Part shown: one piece after another, positions 1-9,531 of the stretch
Position numbering within the stretch: the stretch's first letter is position 1
Layout of the letters: every line of letters begins with the position of its first letter
Source of the DNA: Cryptomeria japonica
Taxonomy: Eukaryota; Streptophyta; Pinopsida; Cupressales; Cupressaceae
Assembly (NCBI RefSeq): GCF_030272615.1
Contig: NC_081408.1
Span: 62,430,614-62,494,613, forward strand
Direction: 5' to 3'
DNA: 64,000 bases
Notes under the pieces: model-generated
Database searches by the model: none
Told to the model about the DNA's origin: nothing
What the model saw: the letters and a program-made list of their open reading frames with translations, nothing else
Made by a program: the position numbers and the translations under genes

Positions 1-65
1 TTCCTTTGAATAAAACTTTCCAACTCAATGGATGTACTAGAACTAGTATGAGATGCGGAAGCCAT
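1..65 (-). CDS. Element A ORF2, N-terminal fragment (runs off window)
   Basis: An ATG on the minus strand at 65 opens a frame that stays open to the window edge (about 21 codons, starting MASASHTSSST). It lies about 415 nt downstream of the stop of element A's gag-like ORF1. Element F has the same arrangement: multi-knuckle gag, spacer, then a large ORF2 that also begins with MAS. I therefore read this as the start of element A's second ORF. The function is unknown and too little is visible to identify a domain. Chance opening of a short frame cannot be excluded. Confidence 0.35.
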   Translation of the reverse strand, partial: MASASHTSSSTSIELESFIQR

Positions 66-481
66 TGTTGAGTATTTTCAAGAACACGAAAAATACCTTT
101 ACAATGTGAATTTAGGGCTTCCTAATTCTGCTTCACTTCACTCTCCGTTGGTTGCCAAATCAACACTTTGAGTTCTCCATGACCGCTTGCAAACTGGATT
201 TGAATCTCCTTCAAGATTTATCAATTTCTTGAAATCTTGGCTCGAATCGCCTTTTCTTCGCTCTGCACTTGAAAACTTTTCTTTTCTTCAAAAACAGATA
301 GTGAGAAATGATTTGAAATATGCTTTTATACATGTCTCTCACCTACCACCATTAATATCCTCTATTAGGGTGAAAACCCTAATTTGTCTCTTTTACCGTT
401 TTTGGTCTTCTATCGAGCAATAGGTATCACATACCGGTCAAGGTCTTTTACCGGTGTAACCGGGGGTTCACAATTATTTCA
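66..481 (-). other. Spacer between ORF1 and ORF2 of element A
   Basis: No gene is supported here. On the minus strand it follows the gag stop at 482-484. Just upstream, at about 485-515, lies a purine-rich stretch like those seen near the 3' end of Copia coding regions. Several CCGGT motifs occur, as in the B/C Copia elements. The short plus-strand frame at 187-423 has no recognisable content. Confidence 0.4.
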
Positions 482-649
482 CTATTTTCTCCCCCTAAGC
501 CTCTTTGGAGCTTAGTTTACTGGTTCTGATATTTCCACACTAGGTGTAGAAACCGATTCCTCTTCCAACATTGTTGGTTTCTTCCTCCAGGTTTTGTTCA
601 TGTCCACTTGAACATTTTCAACATCAACTTCTCCTTTCTAAGTGACCGG
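482..649 (-). pseudogene. Element A gag-like ORF1, C-terminal piece
   Basis: Reading leftward from 649, the minus frame continues exactly the zinc-knuckle frame that stops at 7152 on the other side of the T copy 1 insertion. Visible content is an acidic stretch (KGEVDVENVQVDM), then NKTWRKKP, a Ser/Thr-rich linker and a basic end (PKRLRGRK). TAG follows at 484-482, and two in-frame stops lie inside. Frame continuity across 6.5 kb, with a matching TSD, shows that the two pieces were one ORF. Many plant gag-like proteins with serial zinc knuckles end in a comparable W-(R/K)-(R/K)-K segment (family knowledge). Confidence 0.6.
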
Positions 650-1440
650 TGTATATGGTGAAAATGGATAACAACAATGATGAAAGACTAAATGAATTCA
701 ACCACAAAACCCTAGCCTAACAACAACAAAGATCCACCATAACATATGAAGATTACCTAAGACAATGCAAATCAAATGAAATCACAAAGATTATACCATC
801 ACATGTCCAATAGGGTTTGAATCTCCATTCTTCCTATCTCCATTGATCTTGCTTGATATATTTGCTCTCAGATTTTATGTGCACAAGAGCTCAACAAAGA
901 ATGGAAATGTGGTTGCAAGTAGGATCTCATATGAAAAGCATAGTGTAGTCAAATGCATAAATTGATTAGCTAGTGAGTGAGTGAGTGAGGGTTTGATAAT
1001 GAAGGAAGCATCTCCTTATATAGAAGATGCTATATGAAATGGAGGGATAAGATTGAGAGGTGTAAAAAGAGGTCGGCTATGATTAGAGGGTAGGTAAAGG
1101 AAATAATAAAATAATGAAAGGGGTAGGTAGTGTAGGAATTAAGAGATGAATGACATGTGTCATAGGTAGAAAAGGCTAATGAATTAATTAAATAAATAAA
1201 GATTTATTTAATTAATAGAAGAAGTGGGATCAATTAAATAAATAAGATATTTATTTAATTCAGGAAAATGATAATTTAAATAAATAAATGTATTTATTTA
1301 AATGAGAAATAAGGCTAGAAGAGGATAAATGAATTAATTAAATAAATAAATATTGATTTAATTAATAGAAGAATTAGGCTCAAATAATTAAATAAATAAA
1401 ATATTTTTTTAAGTAGACATGACAGTTTTAGGTTTCTATA
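650..1440 (-). repeat. T copy 1, 3' LTR
   Basis: 791 bp, nearly identical to 6362-7151 and, inverted, to 9826-10604. In the element sense it should start TGTAGACACC, but here the outer bases are mutated (inner end reads ggtttctata instead of ggtgtctaca). A TATA-type box, read on the minus strand, lies at about 1014-1022. The U3 part (1183-1411) holds five AT-rich hairpins; the last is damaged in this copy. Confidence 0.9.
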
Positions 1441-1454
1441 TTTTGCCCCTCTTT
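1441..1454 (-). promoter_or_regulatory. T copy 1 polypurine tract
   Basis: The minus strand reads AAAGAGGGGCAAAA immediately before the LTR. This is the usual plus-strand priming site position and fixes the element's direction. The same sequence precedes the LTR of copy 2 at 9812-9825. Confidence 0.8.
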
Positions 1455-1486
1455 GAGACAATGCAACGTGTTGCATTGTTTCAAAG
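1451..1486. repeat. Inverted repeat abutting the polypurine tract
   Basis: Two 17-base arms (1451-1467 and 1470-1486) with a 2-base loop and a single mismatch, centred on CAACGTGTTG. It overlaps the edge of the PPT. Copy 2 has a decayed version at about 9780-9815. Confidence 0.8.
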
Positions 1487-1790
1487 AAGATAATATGAAC
1501 TGATACAAAGTTGCCCCAAGATGGGAATGATATGCCCCCTCGAGACATTGGATGAAAATGTCTAAAAAGATCGTAGACAATCTCTCAATAAGAAAGAAAG
1601 GCTAGAATGAACTGACCGAATAAAGTGAAAGAGTCACGGGATAAAGAAGACTAACTTGGGAGACGAGGGCTAGAGCTAGGGCTAGGGTAGTCTATAAGAT
1701 AGACCATGAGGGGAAAACATCGTCATTGTCATCCACACATCCAAGAGATCAGAGTGCAGAGAGAGAAGAAAGCAGCAACAATTAGCAGCG
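1487..1790 (+). other. Leader region of the antisense PMD gene
   Basis: No ORF is supported. It contains a repeated GCTAGGG motif at about 1669-1687 and a GA-rich stretch (1757-1780) just before the PMD start codon. The part up to about 1735 is conserved, inverted, in T copy 2 (9532-9780). Confidence 0.4.
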
Positions 1791-3028
1791 ATGGCATTAG
1801 TTCACAGATTCGATTGCGTTCACCGATTTCAGAGGCCAACAGATGCAGGAGAGTCGGTGAGTAGCACAAAACCTCCTTGTACTTTATTGTAGTAAATGTT
1901 GTCATAAATGCATTCTAGGTAGTGCAATAAATGTGTTTTAGGATAATGTCAAAAAATGTCAAAAACATGTAGGCGCATCTGCGTTGGTGCCAGGCACATC
2001 TGGGTTGGCTAGGCGTCTCTGTGTCATGAATGTGCATTTATGTCTTCAAGGTTAAATCGACAATTCTATGATGAACATACACTGTCGATTGGATAAACTA
2101 CTGCGAGGATACACTCAAGCATGTCCTCTAGGGAAGAGTAGGATAGCAGATAGGGCTAGGATTGACAATTTTGTGATAGAACATCCATTGCCAATTAAGA
2201 AACTACTCAAGAGGATTCACTCAAGTAGAGGCCCTAGGATAGATTAGATCAAGGCACTTTGTGATGAACAGTGAGTACCAAGACATAGTACTTTTTGATG
2301 AACATGGAGTACTAAAATATGAGAAGGACTTTGTGATGAACAGTGAGTGCAAATGTGAGCAACACTTTGTGATGAATAGGGAGTGCAAATATGAGCAGCA
2401 CTTTGTGATGAACAAGGAGTACCACTAGGATAGAAGCAACACTTTGTGATGAATAGTGAGTGTTACTAGGATAGAGTACCATACGCACTTAGATAAAAAG
2501 TAGCATTTTGTGATGAACAGTGAATGCCACTATGACTGACATGATTGATTTGCTTGACTACAGGAGTATTTGCCTATGCTGGAGTCACGAGAGAGATTCC
2601 TATCGACTCAGAGGTTGCGCCTAGAGTTGACATTCGAGGACAGAGCTGCCATTGAGGGTATGGGCCTACGATATATTATGTATGTGCCTAAGTTTTGGGC
2701 AAACATGGGATTGCTGACTGCACTGACTAAGAGATGGCACTCAGAGACTTGTAGTTTTCATTTGCCGATGGGTGAGATGACAATCACCTTAGAGGATGTA
2801 TATAGGATTTTGAGGATACCGATCGATGGGGAGTTGATACCCTATGATCGAGACAGAGATAGGGATGCCCTGAGACGAGTGTTTCAAGGTCCCATACTAG
2901 AGATGAGGGTAGGACACATGGCATGGGACATGATGACATCGATAGGACTAGCACTACCATCAGTACTGGTAGGAGTGGTCAGTGGGTTCCTCGATATCAG
3001 TTTTGTACCATTTTGTATGATGATGTAG
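1791..3028 (+). CDS. PMD-C-like (plant mobile domain) gene, two exons
   Basis: Exon 1 runs 1791-1856 (22 codons from ATG), followed by a donor-like GTGAGT. An acceptor-like CTACAG ends at 2563, and exon 2 runs 2564-3028 to TAG. The join is phase 0 and gives about 176 residues. Exon 2 holds the typical PMD signature: a W-H-(S/P)-E-T run followed by FHLPMGEMTITLEDV and IDGE, as in Arabidopsis MAIN/MAIL1-type proteins. In those proteins PMD acts in gene expression and transposon silencing; copies are also known inside transposons. The product looks short, because PMD-C regions are usually longer, so the C-terminus is probably lost. The gene is antisense to the retrotransposon. Splice sites are predicted by eye only, and no frameshift is seen in either exon. 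Gene capture by the element is the likely origin. Confidence 0.65.
2065..2215. repeat. Diverged dimer within the PMD intron
   Basis: A unit of roughly 110-120 bases is present twice: a CGACAATT...GATGAACAT...ACTGTCGATT core, then GACAATT...GATAGAACAT...CCAATT. Each is followed by AAACTACT and a CACTCAAG motif. Confidence 0.55.
2249..2535. repeat. Degenerate tandem repeat in the PMD intron (unit about 35-45 bases)
   Basis: About seven or eight copies of a unit with core CTTTGTGATGAACAGTGAGT, with variable spacers of TGCAAATATGAGCA or ACTAGGATAGA type. It lies wholly inside the predicted intron. Minus-strand frames across it are artefacts of the repeat. Confidence 0.8.
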
Positions 3029-3774
3029 ACACCTTTGGGTGATTGTAGCCATATGATTTTGACATCATTGTACCATGACACTTATGATTATATATATGAG
3101 ATGATTCATCATTGCGGTAGCTATATGCATGTGTACCTATGTTATGTATGTTTCATGATGTTATGGATGCAAATATGTACATAATGAAATGCAATATTTT
3201 TTTGTTCTTTTATGTTTTTTATATGTTGTGCCAGTGTGAATGTGAATGTATGAAATGTAGATGAATATGATGATGCAAATGATTATTTACATGATGAGAA
3301 TGTAAAATGTGCTAACATGTGTTGTGTGCAGGATGTGATGTAATTGTGATATCTATATGTATGTATGAAATGCTTATATGTGGTAATGTAGGTGCAACTA
3401 CATGAAATGCAAATATTTTTGGCATGTCATTATACTCAGTCATGTGATAGCAGGCTACACGGACTCAAGAAGGATGATGGAGGTCAATCAAGAAATGGAG
3501 ATGGAAGATAGAAGATATGAAAGTGAAAGAGCTTCTTGTGTGTTATCATCATTGAGATTTATTACGGCAAGTAGGTTATGACAATCAAGGCATATGTTCA
3601 ACCCAGAAAGTCATTGTACCTGTTTGCATGGAGATAAGACAGTTGCAAACAAGGAATGGCCCAGTTCACACTAGACTCATAGTGTCCTCATATCCTTGGA
3701 CAAGTCATAGCATTATTAAGAGACAATCCACAGACAGCAAAGAAAAATAGGTGACGATACCCCATCCTCACCTT

Positions 3775-3858
3775 TCTAGTCAAAGACATCCTAGAGATAG
3801 AATCTCTAGTCAGAGACATCCTAGAGATAGAATCTCTAGTCAGAGACATCCTAGAAAA
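3775..3858. repeat. 30-bp tandem repeat, nearly three copies
   Basis: A unit of AGTCAGAGACATCCTAGAGA plus TAGAATCTCT is repeated with almost no change; the last copy breaks off after CCTAGA. Low divergence between units suggests recent expansion. Confidence 0.85.
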
Positions 3859-4614
3859 GCTAAAAGACATGTCACTAAAACTCAAAAAGAAAACCAAGAC
3901 TCAACACCAACATCCACTGTAGTCCTCAAGTTTAGTGTCTCTTGTCACTTGTATAAGTCTTATTTGATTGTGGTCATAATGTTTACTTTCACAAAAAGGA
4001 TAGATAGCAGTAAACCATAATGTTGTCTGAGTCTATTGAAATATTTTATTTGTTGAAACCCATTGTTGCTATTATGTCTCATCTGAAACTGACTAAAACC
4101 ATGAAACTGATACTTTATTGCAGAAAATGGAACTTTATTGTGGATTGGTGATGCAAATATTTCTTTATTATGGATTGTGCGTGGATAGACTGAAGAAAAG
4201 TAGAAGAAACTGTACTCCTTAGAACATGTGATGCTCTTAGTTCCACACCCATCACTAGATGTAGGATTTGCCTTAGCCATAGATAGGAGCTGAATTATTA
4301 TGGATGGAAAGGGTGAAAAGGGGGTTATTATGAATGGCTAACCAATCTTGGGTAGATCAATAACAAGCCATGATGGGAATGGGTAAGTTTATTATGAATG
4401 GATAGGTTGTGAGTGTGTGCAAAGTGAAAGGATGAAATGGAATCCTGAAGGAGGGAGGAGCAATGTCTCTATGCATGGCACCGGTGACTTGGTTTTCACC
4501 ATGGTACTTACCCAAGGCGCCACCGAAGTGGTTTTCACCATTGGACAAAATGTTTTCTTTACTATTTTGAATTTTTTTTTTTTTTTTAATTTTCTAAACA
4601 CAAACATGCCTGTA

Positions 4615-4780
4615 TATTTCACAGACATGATTTCCTGACACAGACGTGGTTCTGTCAAACATAGATGTGATTCTGGGATGTTGTAAATGCAAAGTTTCTA
4701 AAAAACATAGACATGTTTATGCCCTTCATAGACACTGTTATATGACACAGACACTATTCTATCAGACATAGACATGTTTC
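4615..4780. repeat. Degenerate CAGACATG-type short repeat, block 1
   Basis: Repeated (A)CACAGAC(A/G)TG-ATTCT and CATAGACATG-TTTCT units of roughly 20-30 bases. A related block is at about 5985-6260. Confidence 0.55.
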
Positions 4781-5984
4781 TAAAAATTTTGTGCAATTTT
4801 TCCAATATGTGAAGTTGCTTGTTGTGACCAAATCTAAATGTTTGACTATTTTTCATGACAAGAGGACATAGTGTTGATGAAGACTCAATGTTTGCAAGTG
4901 TTTAAACTCAAAATGACCCAAAGAAAGTGTGTTGTTTGATGTAAAATATTTTGCATACACTTGAAGACACAAAAGACACAATGTTTTGATGTTTGGTCTT
5001 GAATGTTTGAATGTTTAAAATAAGTCAAACACAATTCTTATGGATGGCCAAGACAATAGTTGTTGATCCCACATGGAGTTTCCCCCAAGGCTACGCTATT
5101 CAAAGCAGATACTTAGATGCTTGACCTGACTGGCTCCACCCTCAACACTCATTTCTTGGGGTAGCCAAGCATCAGTCCCCACAAAAACTCCTTGTGGCAA
5201 ACTTTGTATCTCTACTAAGAACCGTATGTGTGTGGGCCACTACCAGAGGTCCGACCTCCTACCCCAACAACTAGAAGGATTTTGGCTTCTAAAAGAAAAA
5301 GGTGGTAGTAAGAGAATCCGCTCGTGTGGCCATACATGTGGCACTTTTAGCTCTATAAATATAGAAGGCTCCCAGTCAGTAGGGGTTACGCCCTACAAAT
5401 GATCAAATAAATTTGATCAAACGGGTTTATGGGGAGACATAGTGTTGGTATGAACTAATCAGCACATGTTATTCATAGTTTTCACCATGAATATAGTTAT
5501 TTATAATGGTTTAGAAGAAGATGGCTTTTCTTTTGCTACCACTTGGGTTTTTCTCTCCTCACTAGTAGTCCTAATGACCACACGAGGAGACAGGCCTTCT
5601 AAAGATTAAACAAAAAGAGCCTATAGCTCAAAACACAAAAGACAATGATTCAGTTTTAAAGCACCAATTGAAGTGTTTGCTAGTCTATGAAAACAAGGCA
5701 TACAATAAAAATCCAAAAACCCTTGCCAAGGACCTACAACAAAGATTTATTAGTAGTTTGGATTGTTTGAAATAATCACCCCTTTCCTGTAAGCATACAA
5801 GTTAGGTAAATTTTAGATCCAAAAGACTTTGTGAAAATAGGGGCCTTCGACAAAAAGATTTTTCTTTCAATACAAGCTGCACCAATTTCGTTAGCTAGAT
5901 CTGAAAATGTTAGCTCAAAATAAACCAGATCTAAAAAATTGAATGACTAAAAAGTGAATCAATGAAAACCCCTCAAAAAAATGA

Positions 5985-6260
5985 AATCAGTGCACACAAA
6001 CACGGGTATCATAAACACAAACATGGATTCTAGATGCAGACACGCTTTTATAAAACATAGACACGACTCCGTAACGCAGATGCGGCTTCTGGATGTTGAT
6101 GCACCTGAAAACCCCATAGACGCGACTAGGGAACACAGACGCGATTTTCAGAATTTGAAAAAAAAAAAAACTGTCGAGGGTGTGGACGTGATCCTAGATG
6201 TCGCACACATGGCTAAAAACTAAAGACATGCTGCAAAAGTACACAGACATGAAAATATTG
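5985..6260. repeat. Degenerate CAGACGCG-type short repeat, block 2
   Basis: Units such as ACACAGACGCGA, GCAGACACGC and CATAGACACGA recur every 20-30 bases. This block keeps more CpG than block 1, where CG is mostly TG/CA, as expected from deamination of the same ancestral repeat. Confidence 0.55.
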
Positions 6261-6340
6261 AAATACTGTCGAAAATGTCAGATCTGCAACTTCAAAACAC
6301 AAAATCTGCAACAAGGATGTTAAATGCAAAAGGGACAAGG

Positions 6341-6361
6341 GTCCCACCGAGCGTGCCAAAA
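6341..6361 (-). promoter_or_regulatory. Candidate primer binding site of T copy 1
   Basis: On the minus strand the LTR end (...CCATATACA) is followed after about three T residues by TGGCACGCTCGGTGGGACC. That is a TGG-starting sequence at the right place for tRNA priming. It is not the iMet site used by the other elements, and I cannot name the tRNA. Confidence 0.5.
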
Positions 6362-7151
6362 TGTATATGGTGAAAATGGATAACAACAATGATGAAAGAC
6401 TAAATTAATTCAACCACAAAACCCTAGCCTAACAACAACAAAGATCCACCATAACATATGAAGATTACCTAAGACAATGCAAATCAAATGAAATCACAAA
6501 GATTATACCATCACATGTCCAGTAGGGTTTGAATCTCCATTCTTCCTATCTCCATTGATCTTGCTTAATATATTTGCTCTCAGATTTTATGTGCACAAGA
6601 GCTCAACAAAAATAGAAATATGGTTGCAAGTAGGCTCTCATATGAAAAGTGTAGTGTAGTCAAATGCATAAATTGATTAGCCAGTGAGTGAGTGAGTGAG
6701 GGTTTGATAATGAAGGAAGCATCTCCTTATATAGAAGACACTATATGAAATGGAGGGATAAGATTGAGAGGTGTAAAAAGAAGTTGGCTATGATTAGAGG
6801 GTAGGTAAAGGAAATAATAAAATAATGAAAGGGGTAGGTAGTGTAGGAATTAAGAGATGAATGACATGTGTCATAGGTAGAAAAGGCTAATGAATTAATT
6901 AAATAAATAAAGATTTATTTAATTAATAGAAGAAGTGGGATCAATTAAATAAATAAGATATTTATTTAATTCAGGAAAAGGATAATTTAAATAAATAAAT
7001 GTATTTATTTAAATGAGAAATAAGGCTAGAACGGGATAAATGAATTAATTAAATAAATACATATTTATTTAATTAATAGAAGAATTAGGCTCATATAATT
7101 AAATAAATAAAATATTTATTTAATTAGACATGACAATTTTAGGTGTCTACA
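6362..7151 (-). repeat. T copy 1, 5' LTR
   Basis: 790 bp with complete ends: plus strand TGTATATGGT...AGGTGTCTACA. Minus-strand TATA box at about 6724-6733. The five AT-rich hairpins are at 6892-7134 and are all intact here, unlike in the 3' LTR. Confidence 0.9.
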
Positions 7152-8295
7152 ACTGGTATATCAACAGATATACTTGTTTTGCTTCCGCAGAATCTTGCAA
7201 TGTGACCCAGTTTGTTGCAGTGATAGTAAACCAATCCAGGTGCTCTCCAAGGTCCATTGTTCATAGTTTCATTCTTCCTTCTACATGTAGCAATAGTGTG
7301 TCCATGTCCATGACAAATCCAACAATTTGCTCTCCATCTGGTTCCCGGTTGATAACTATTGTTGCTTGACTGATAATTTTAGGCATTGAACTGGTTAGGG
7401 TTCCAGTTTACAAAAGATTCTGGACCAGCTCCTTGGGTCATCTGAGGATATCTTCTAGTATTGTTCATGACAAACTTGCATTCAGATGCTCTATGCCCAA
7501 ACTTGTTGCATGCATAACAATGACCATTCAACTTATTGGATCTAGGTACATTGTTGATAAAATATGGAAAATTATTGTAGGCTTTGCTCCTACATACACT
7601 GGCAGTGTGTCCTTCTTTAAGACAGTTAAAGCAAACAGGTTTGAATTTTTGCTTACCTTTTCCTTTGAGTGTCGGTTGCTTCTTTGATGCTTTAGCATTT
7701 GTTCCTAAGGATTCTTCTTCCTCATGTCTAGAGCAACTAAGACCATTGGTATTCTTTGCTAGTCTAGATGACTCAAGCTTTTTCTCTTACTTGACAGTAC
7801 TTTTGCCAAACTTGCAAGTATTTCCTTTGACTCAGAGAGTTCTTTGGAAATAGCAGTATTTGTCTCTATTAGACTTGCATTTTTAGAGATGGCTATGTTC
7901 AGTTCACCTTGCATGTCTTCCTTTTCCATCCTGCTCTCATGAAGGTGAGAAGTCAGTGCACTAATCTATTGTTTCAACTTGGAGATCTCATGATCTCTAT
8001 CCTTTATCCGATCTTCAACTTTCCTATGGTTCTCAAGCTCTTGACTAAACTAGATAGTCAGTCCTTCCAACTCCTTTCTCAGACTGGAGTTTGAATCATT
8101 CAACTTATTTACTTTTGCAATCATGGCTTCCATATTTGCTTTATCTTCAGAACTACTTTCAGATAGCTCCATCAACTTCTCTGCATGTTCTCTCCTTTTT
8201 GCCTGATATGCCTTGTATTTGACCATAAGATCATCATAGGCTTGCTCAAACTTAGTGAGCCATTGAGTAAGTTCCCTCAAAGTGTATTCCCCCAT
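7152..8295 (-). pseudogene. Element A gag-like ORF1 with four zinc knuckles, N-terminal piece
   Basis: The first ATG after the primer site is at 8295 (MGEYTLRELTQWL). The first 250 or so residues are Glu/Lys/Leu-rich with coiled-coil character. A basic segment follows (KKQPTLKGKGKQKFKP), then four CCHC knuckles: CFNCLKEGHTASVC, CYACNKFGHRASEC, CWICHGHGHTIATC and YYHCNKLGHIARFC. In the last the first Cys is Tyr. Stops occur near 8050 and 7985, and one frameshift at about 7790. Zinc knuckles of gag bind the element RNA during packaging. Serial knuckles of this type are known in plant gag-like proteins. The reading frame continues at 649 beyond the T insertion. Confidence 0.75.
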
Positions 8296-8330
8296 ATCTC
8301 TTTCCAAGTGGTTAAACTTATAGAAAGGTT

Positions 8331-8343
8331 GGCTTTGATACCA
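8331..8343 (-). promoter_or_regulatory. Element A primer binding site (tRNA-iMet type)
   Basis: The minus strand reads TGGTATCAAAGCC two bases after the LTR end, one mismatch from the common TGGTATCAGAGC. Confidence 0.8.
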
Positions 8344-8345
8344 AT

Positions 8346-9531
8346 TGATGAATACTAAGAGGGGGGTGAATTAGTATGCCAAAAATCTTTGTACTTAAAC
8401 ACTTACATAGTCTGAAGATAAACAGGTAAAACAATCTAAGAGACAAACCGGTTATCACACATGCAAACCAAAATGCGAATAAAGCATTCACCCACAATAG
8501 TAATACAACCATAACATGAGATATTTGACGTGGAAACTCAACTGGAAAAAACCATAGTGAGATGGAACTCACAAGTCAATATCTGCAGAATAGAAACCAG
8601 ATCGGTTAAGGTCAGACCGGTTAAGGTCTTACAATGTTCTTCACCAGGACAAATCCTGTTAGGAATCTCAATCTCTGTTAGGAGATAAGTCTGATTAAAG
8701 ACTACCTTGTTAGAGGATTTCAGATTCATAGAAGTGAACCACCTTGTTAGAGGATTTTACAAAGGCTTTGAGGCCTACCTGGTTAAGGGCTATAGACTTG
8801 TCAAAGATGTGAGTAATCAACAAGTGTTTGTTCTATCTTATAGCATAGACTGCTTGGTTAGATCCAGTATAGTTCACTGCTAATGCACTCCAGCATTACT
8901 CCAGTCTTCTCTATCTCTTTCTGTTTACAAATCGATCTTCTCAGATAAGATCGCTTTTACAACTCAACAATCACCTTAAACCCTAGCCACAACATAAACC
9001 CTTTTCAGTAACAACAACAACCTCAACAACTCCTAAAACCCTAGACATGATGTCCTTTTAAAGAAATCTGATTTCATGTCCGTCCAATAGGATTACATTA
9101 CAATTTCCTAGGTTCAATGAATCTAGACATACTCAGTAACATGACACAAAAAGCACTGTCAGTATGTCAGCACCGTTAATCAATCAATGGGTTGGTAACT
9201 CATCACAAAATGCCAGTTGGTAACTCATCACAGAGTATTGCCAGTTCATACAAAATACTAGTTGCCAGTTTGATAAAAATGAAGACTAGTAAGAATGTGT
9301 TATGTCGCTTTGCTCCCTTGTACTGATTGAGATCTATGAACCGCTTGGGGTCGACATGCCATTTCAGATCGGGAAACACATTCTGTAAAATCATTAGTCT
9401 AAAGACTAGAATACAACATACCGATTGGAACAAATACCGGTTCAGCTCTAGCTCATACATATAAAGGGGTTCTCAGTACAAGTGTGTGTCCATCAATGAC
9501 AATCACAACATAAACATCAAGAATGCCAACA
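8346..9531 (-). repeat. Element A 5' LTR
   Basis: 1186 bp. On the minus strand it starts TGTTGGCATTC and ends ATTCATCA. Near the inner end it has the C-rich ATTCACCCCCCTCTTAG block and a GGAAA...AAAACCATAG...GGAACTCACAAG block that recur in the other Copia-like LTRs here. The partner 3' LTR lies left of the window. Outer flank is TGGAT (9532-9536). Confidence 0.8.

Larger units (their letters stand above)
3029..6340. other. Non-coding interior of T copy 1
   Basis: No credible coding region. It contains AT-rich sequence with TGATG/TGTATG repeats (3085-3430) and a 30-base tandem repeat (3775-3858). Two blocks of degenerate short repeats built on ACACAGACRTG lie at about 4615-4780 and 5985-6260. 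At about 5040-5440 there is a more GC-balanced block with a TATAAATATAG motif at 5353. Short frames here (for example 3960-4280 on the minus strand) have no recognisable content. Confidence 0.5.
650..7151 (-). mobile_element. T element copy 1, non-autonomous LTR retrotransposon with antisense PMD gene
   Basis: This 6.5 kb element has two LTRs of 791 bp (650-1440) and 790 bp (6362-7151), with TG...CA ends. It is flanked by ACCGG (645-649) and ACTGG (7152-7156), a 5-bp TSD with one transition. The minus orientation follows from the PPT next to the left LTR and a candidate PBS next to the right one. No gag, protease, RT or integrase is recognisable inside, so it probably relies on a partner. It carries a plus-strand PMD gene, i.e. 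antisense to the element. Antisense extra ORFs are known in the Tat lineage of plant Ty3/Gypsy elements, so Tat-like membership is my inference. It is inserted in the gag of element A. Confidence 0.85.

Noticed and set aside
2221-2415. Minus-strand frame with repeated FITKCCSHLHSL-type units
   Set aside because: Translation of the intronic tandem repeat; no independent support.
1791-3028. PMD gene as an ordinary host gene
   Set aside because: It lies wholly between the LTRs of T copy 1 and inside its TSDs, so it was carried in by the element.
3775-3858. Possible CRISPR-like direct repeats
   Set aside because: Units are contiguous tandem copies without distinct spacers, in plant retrotransposon DNA; no cas genes.
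5321-5420. Host promoter (CTATAAATATAG) upstream of a gene
   Set aside because: No downstream ORF with any recognisable content; it lies in the interior of T copy 1.
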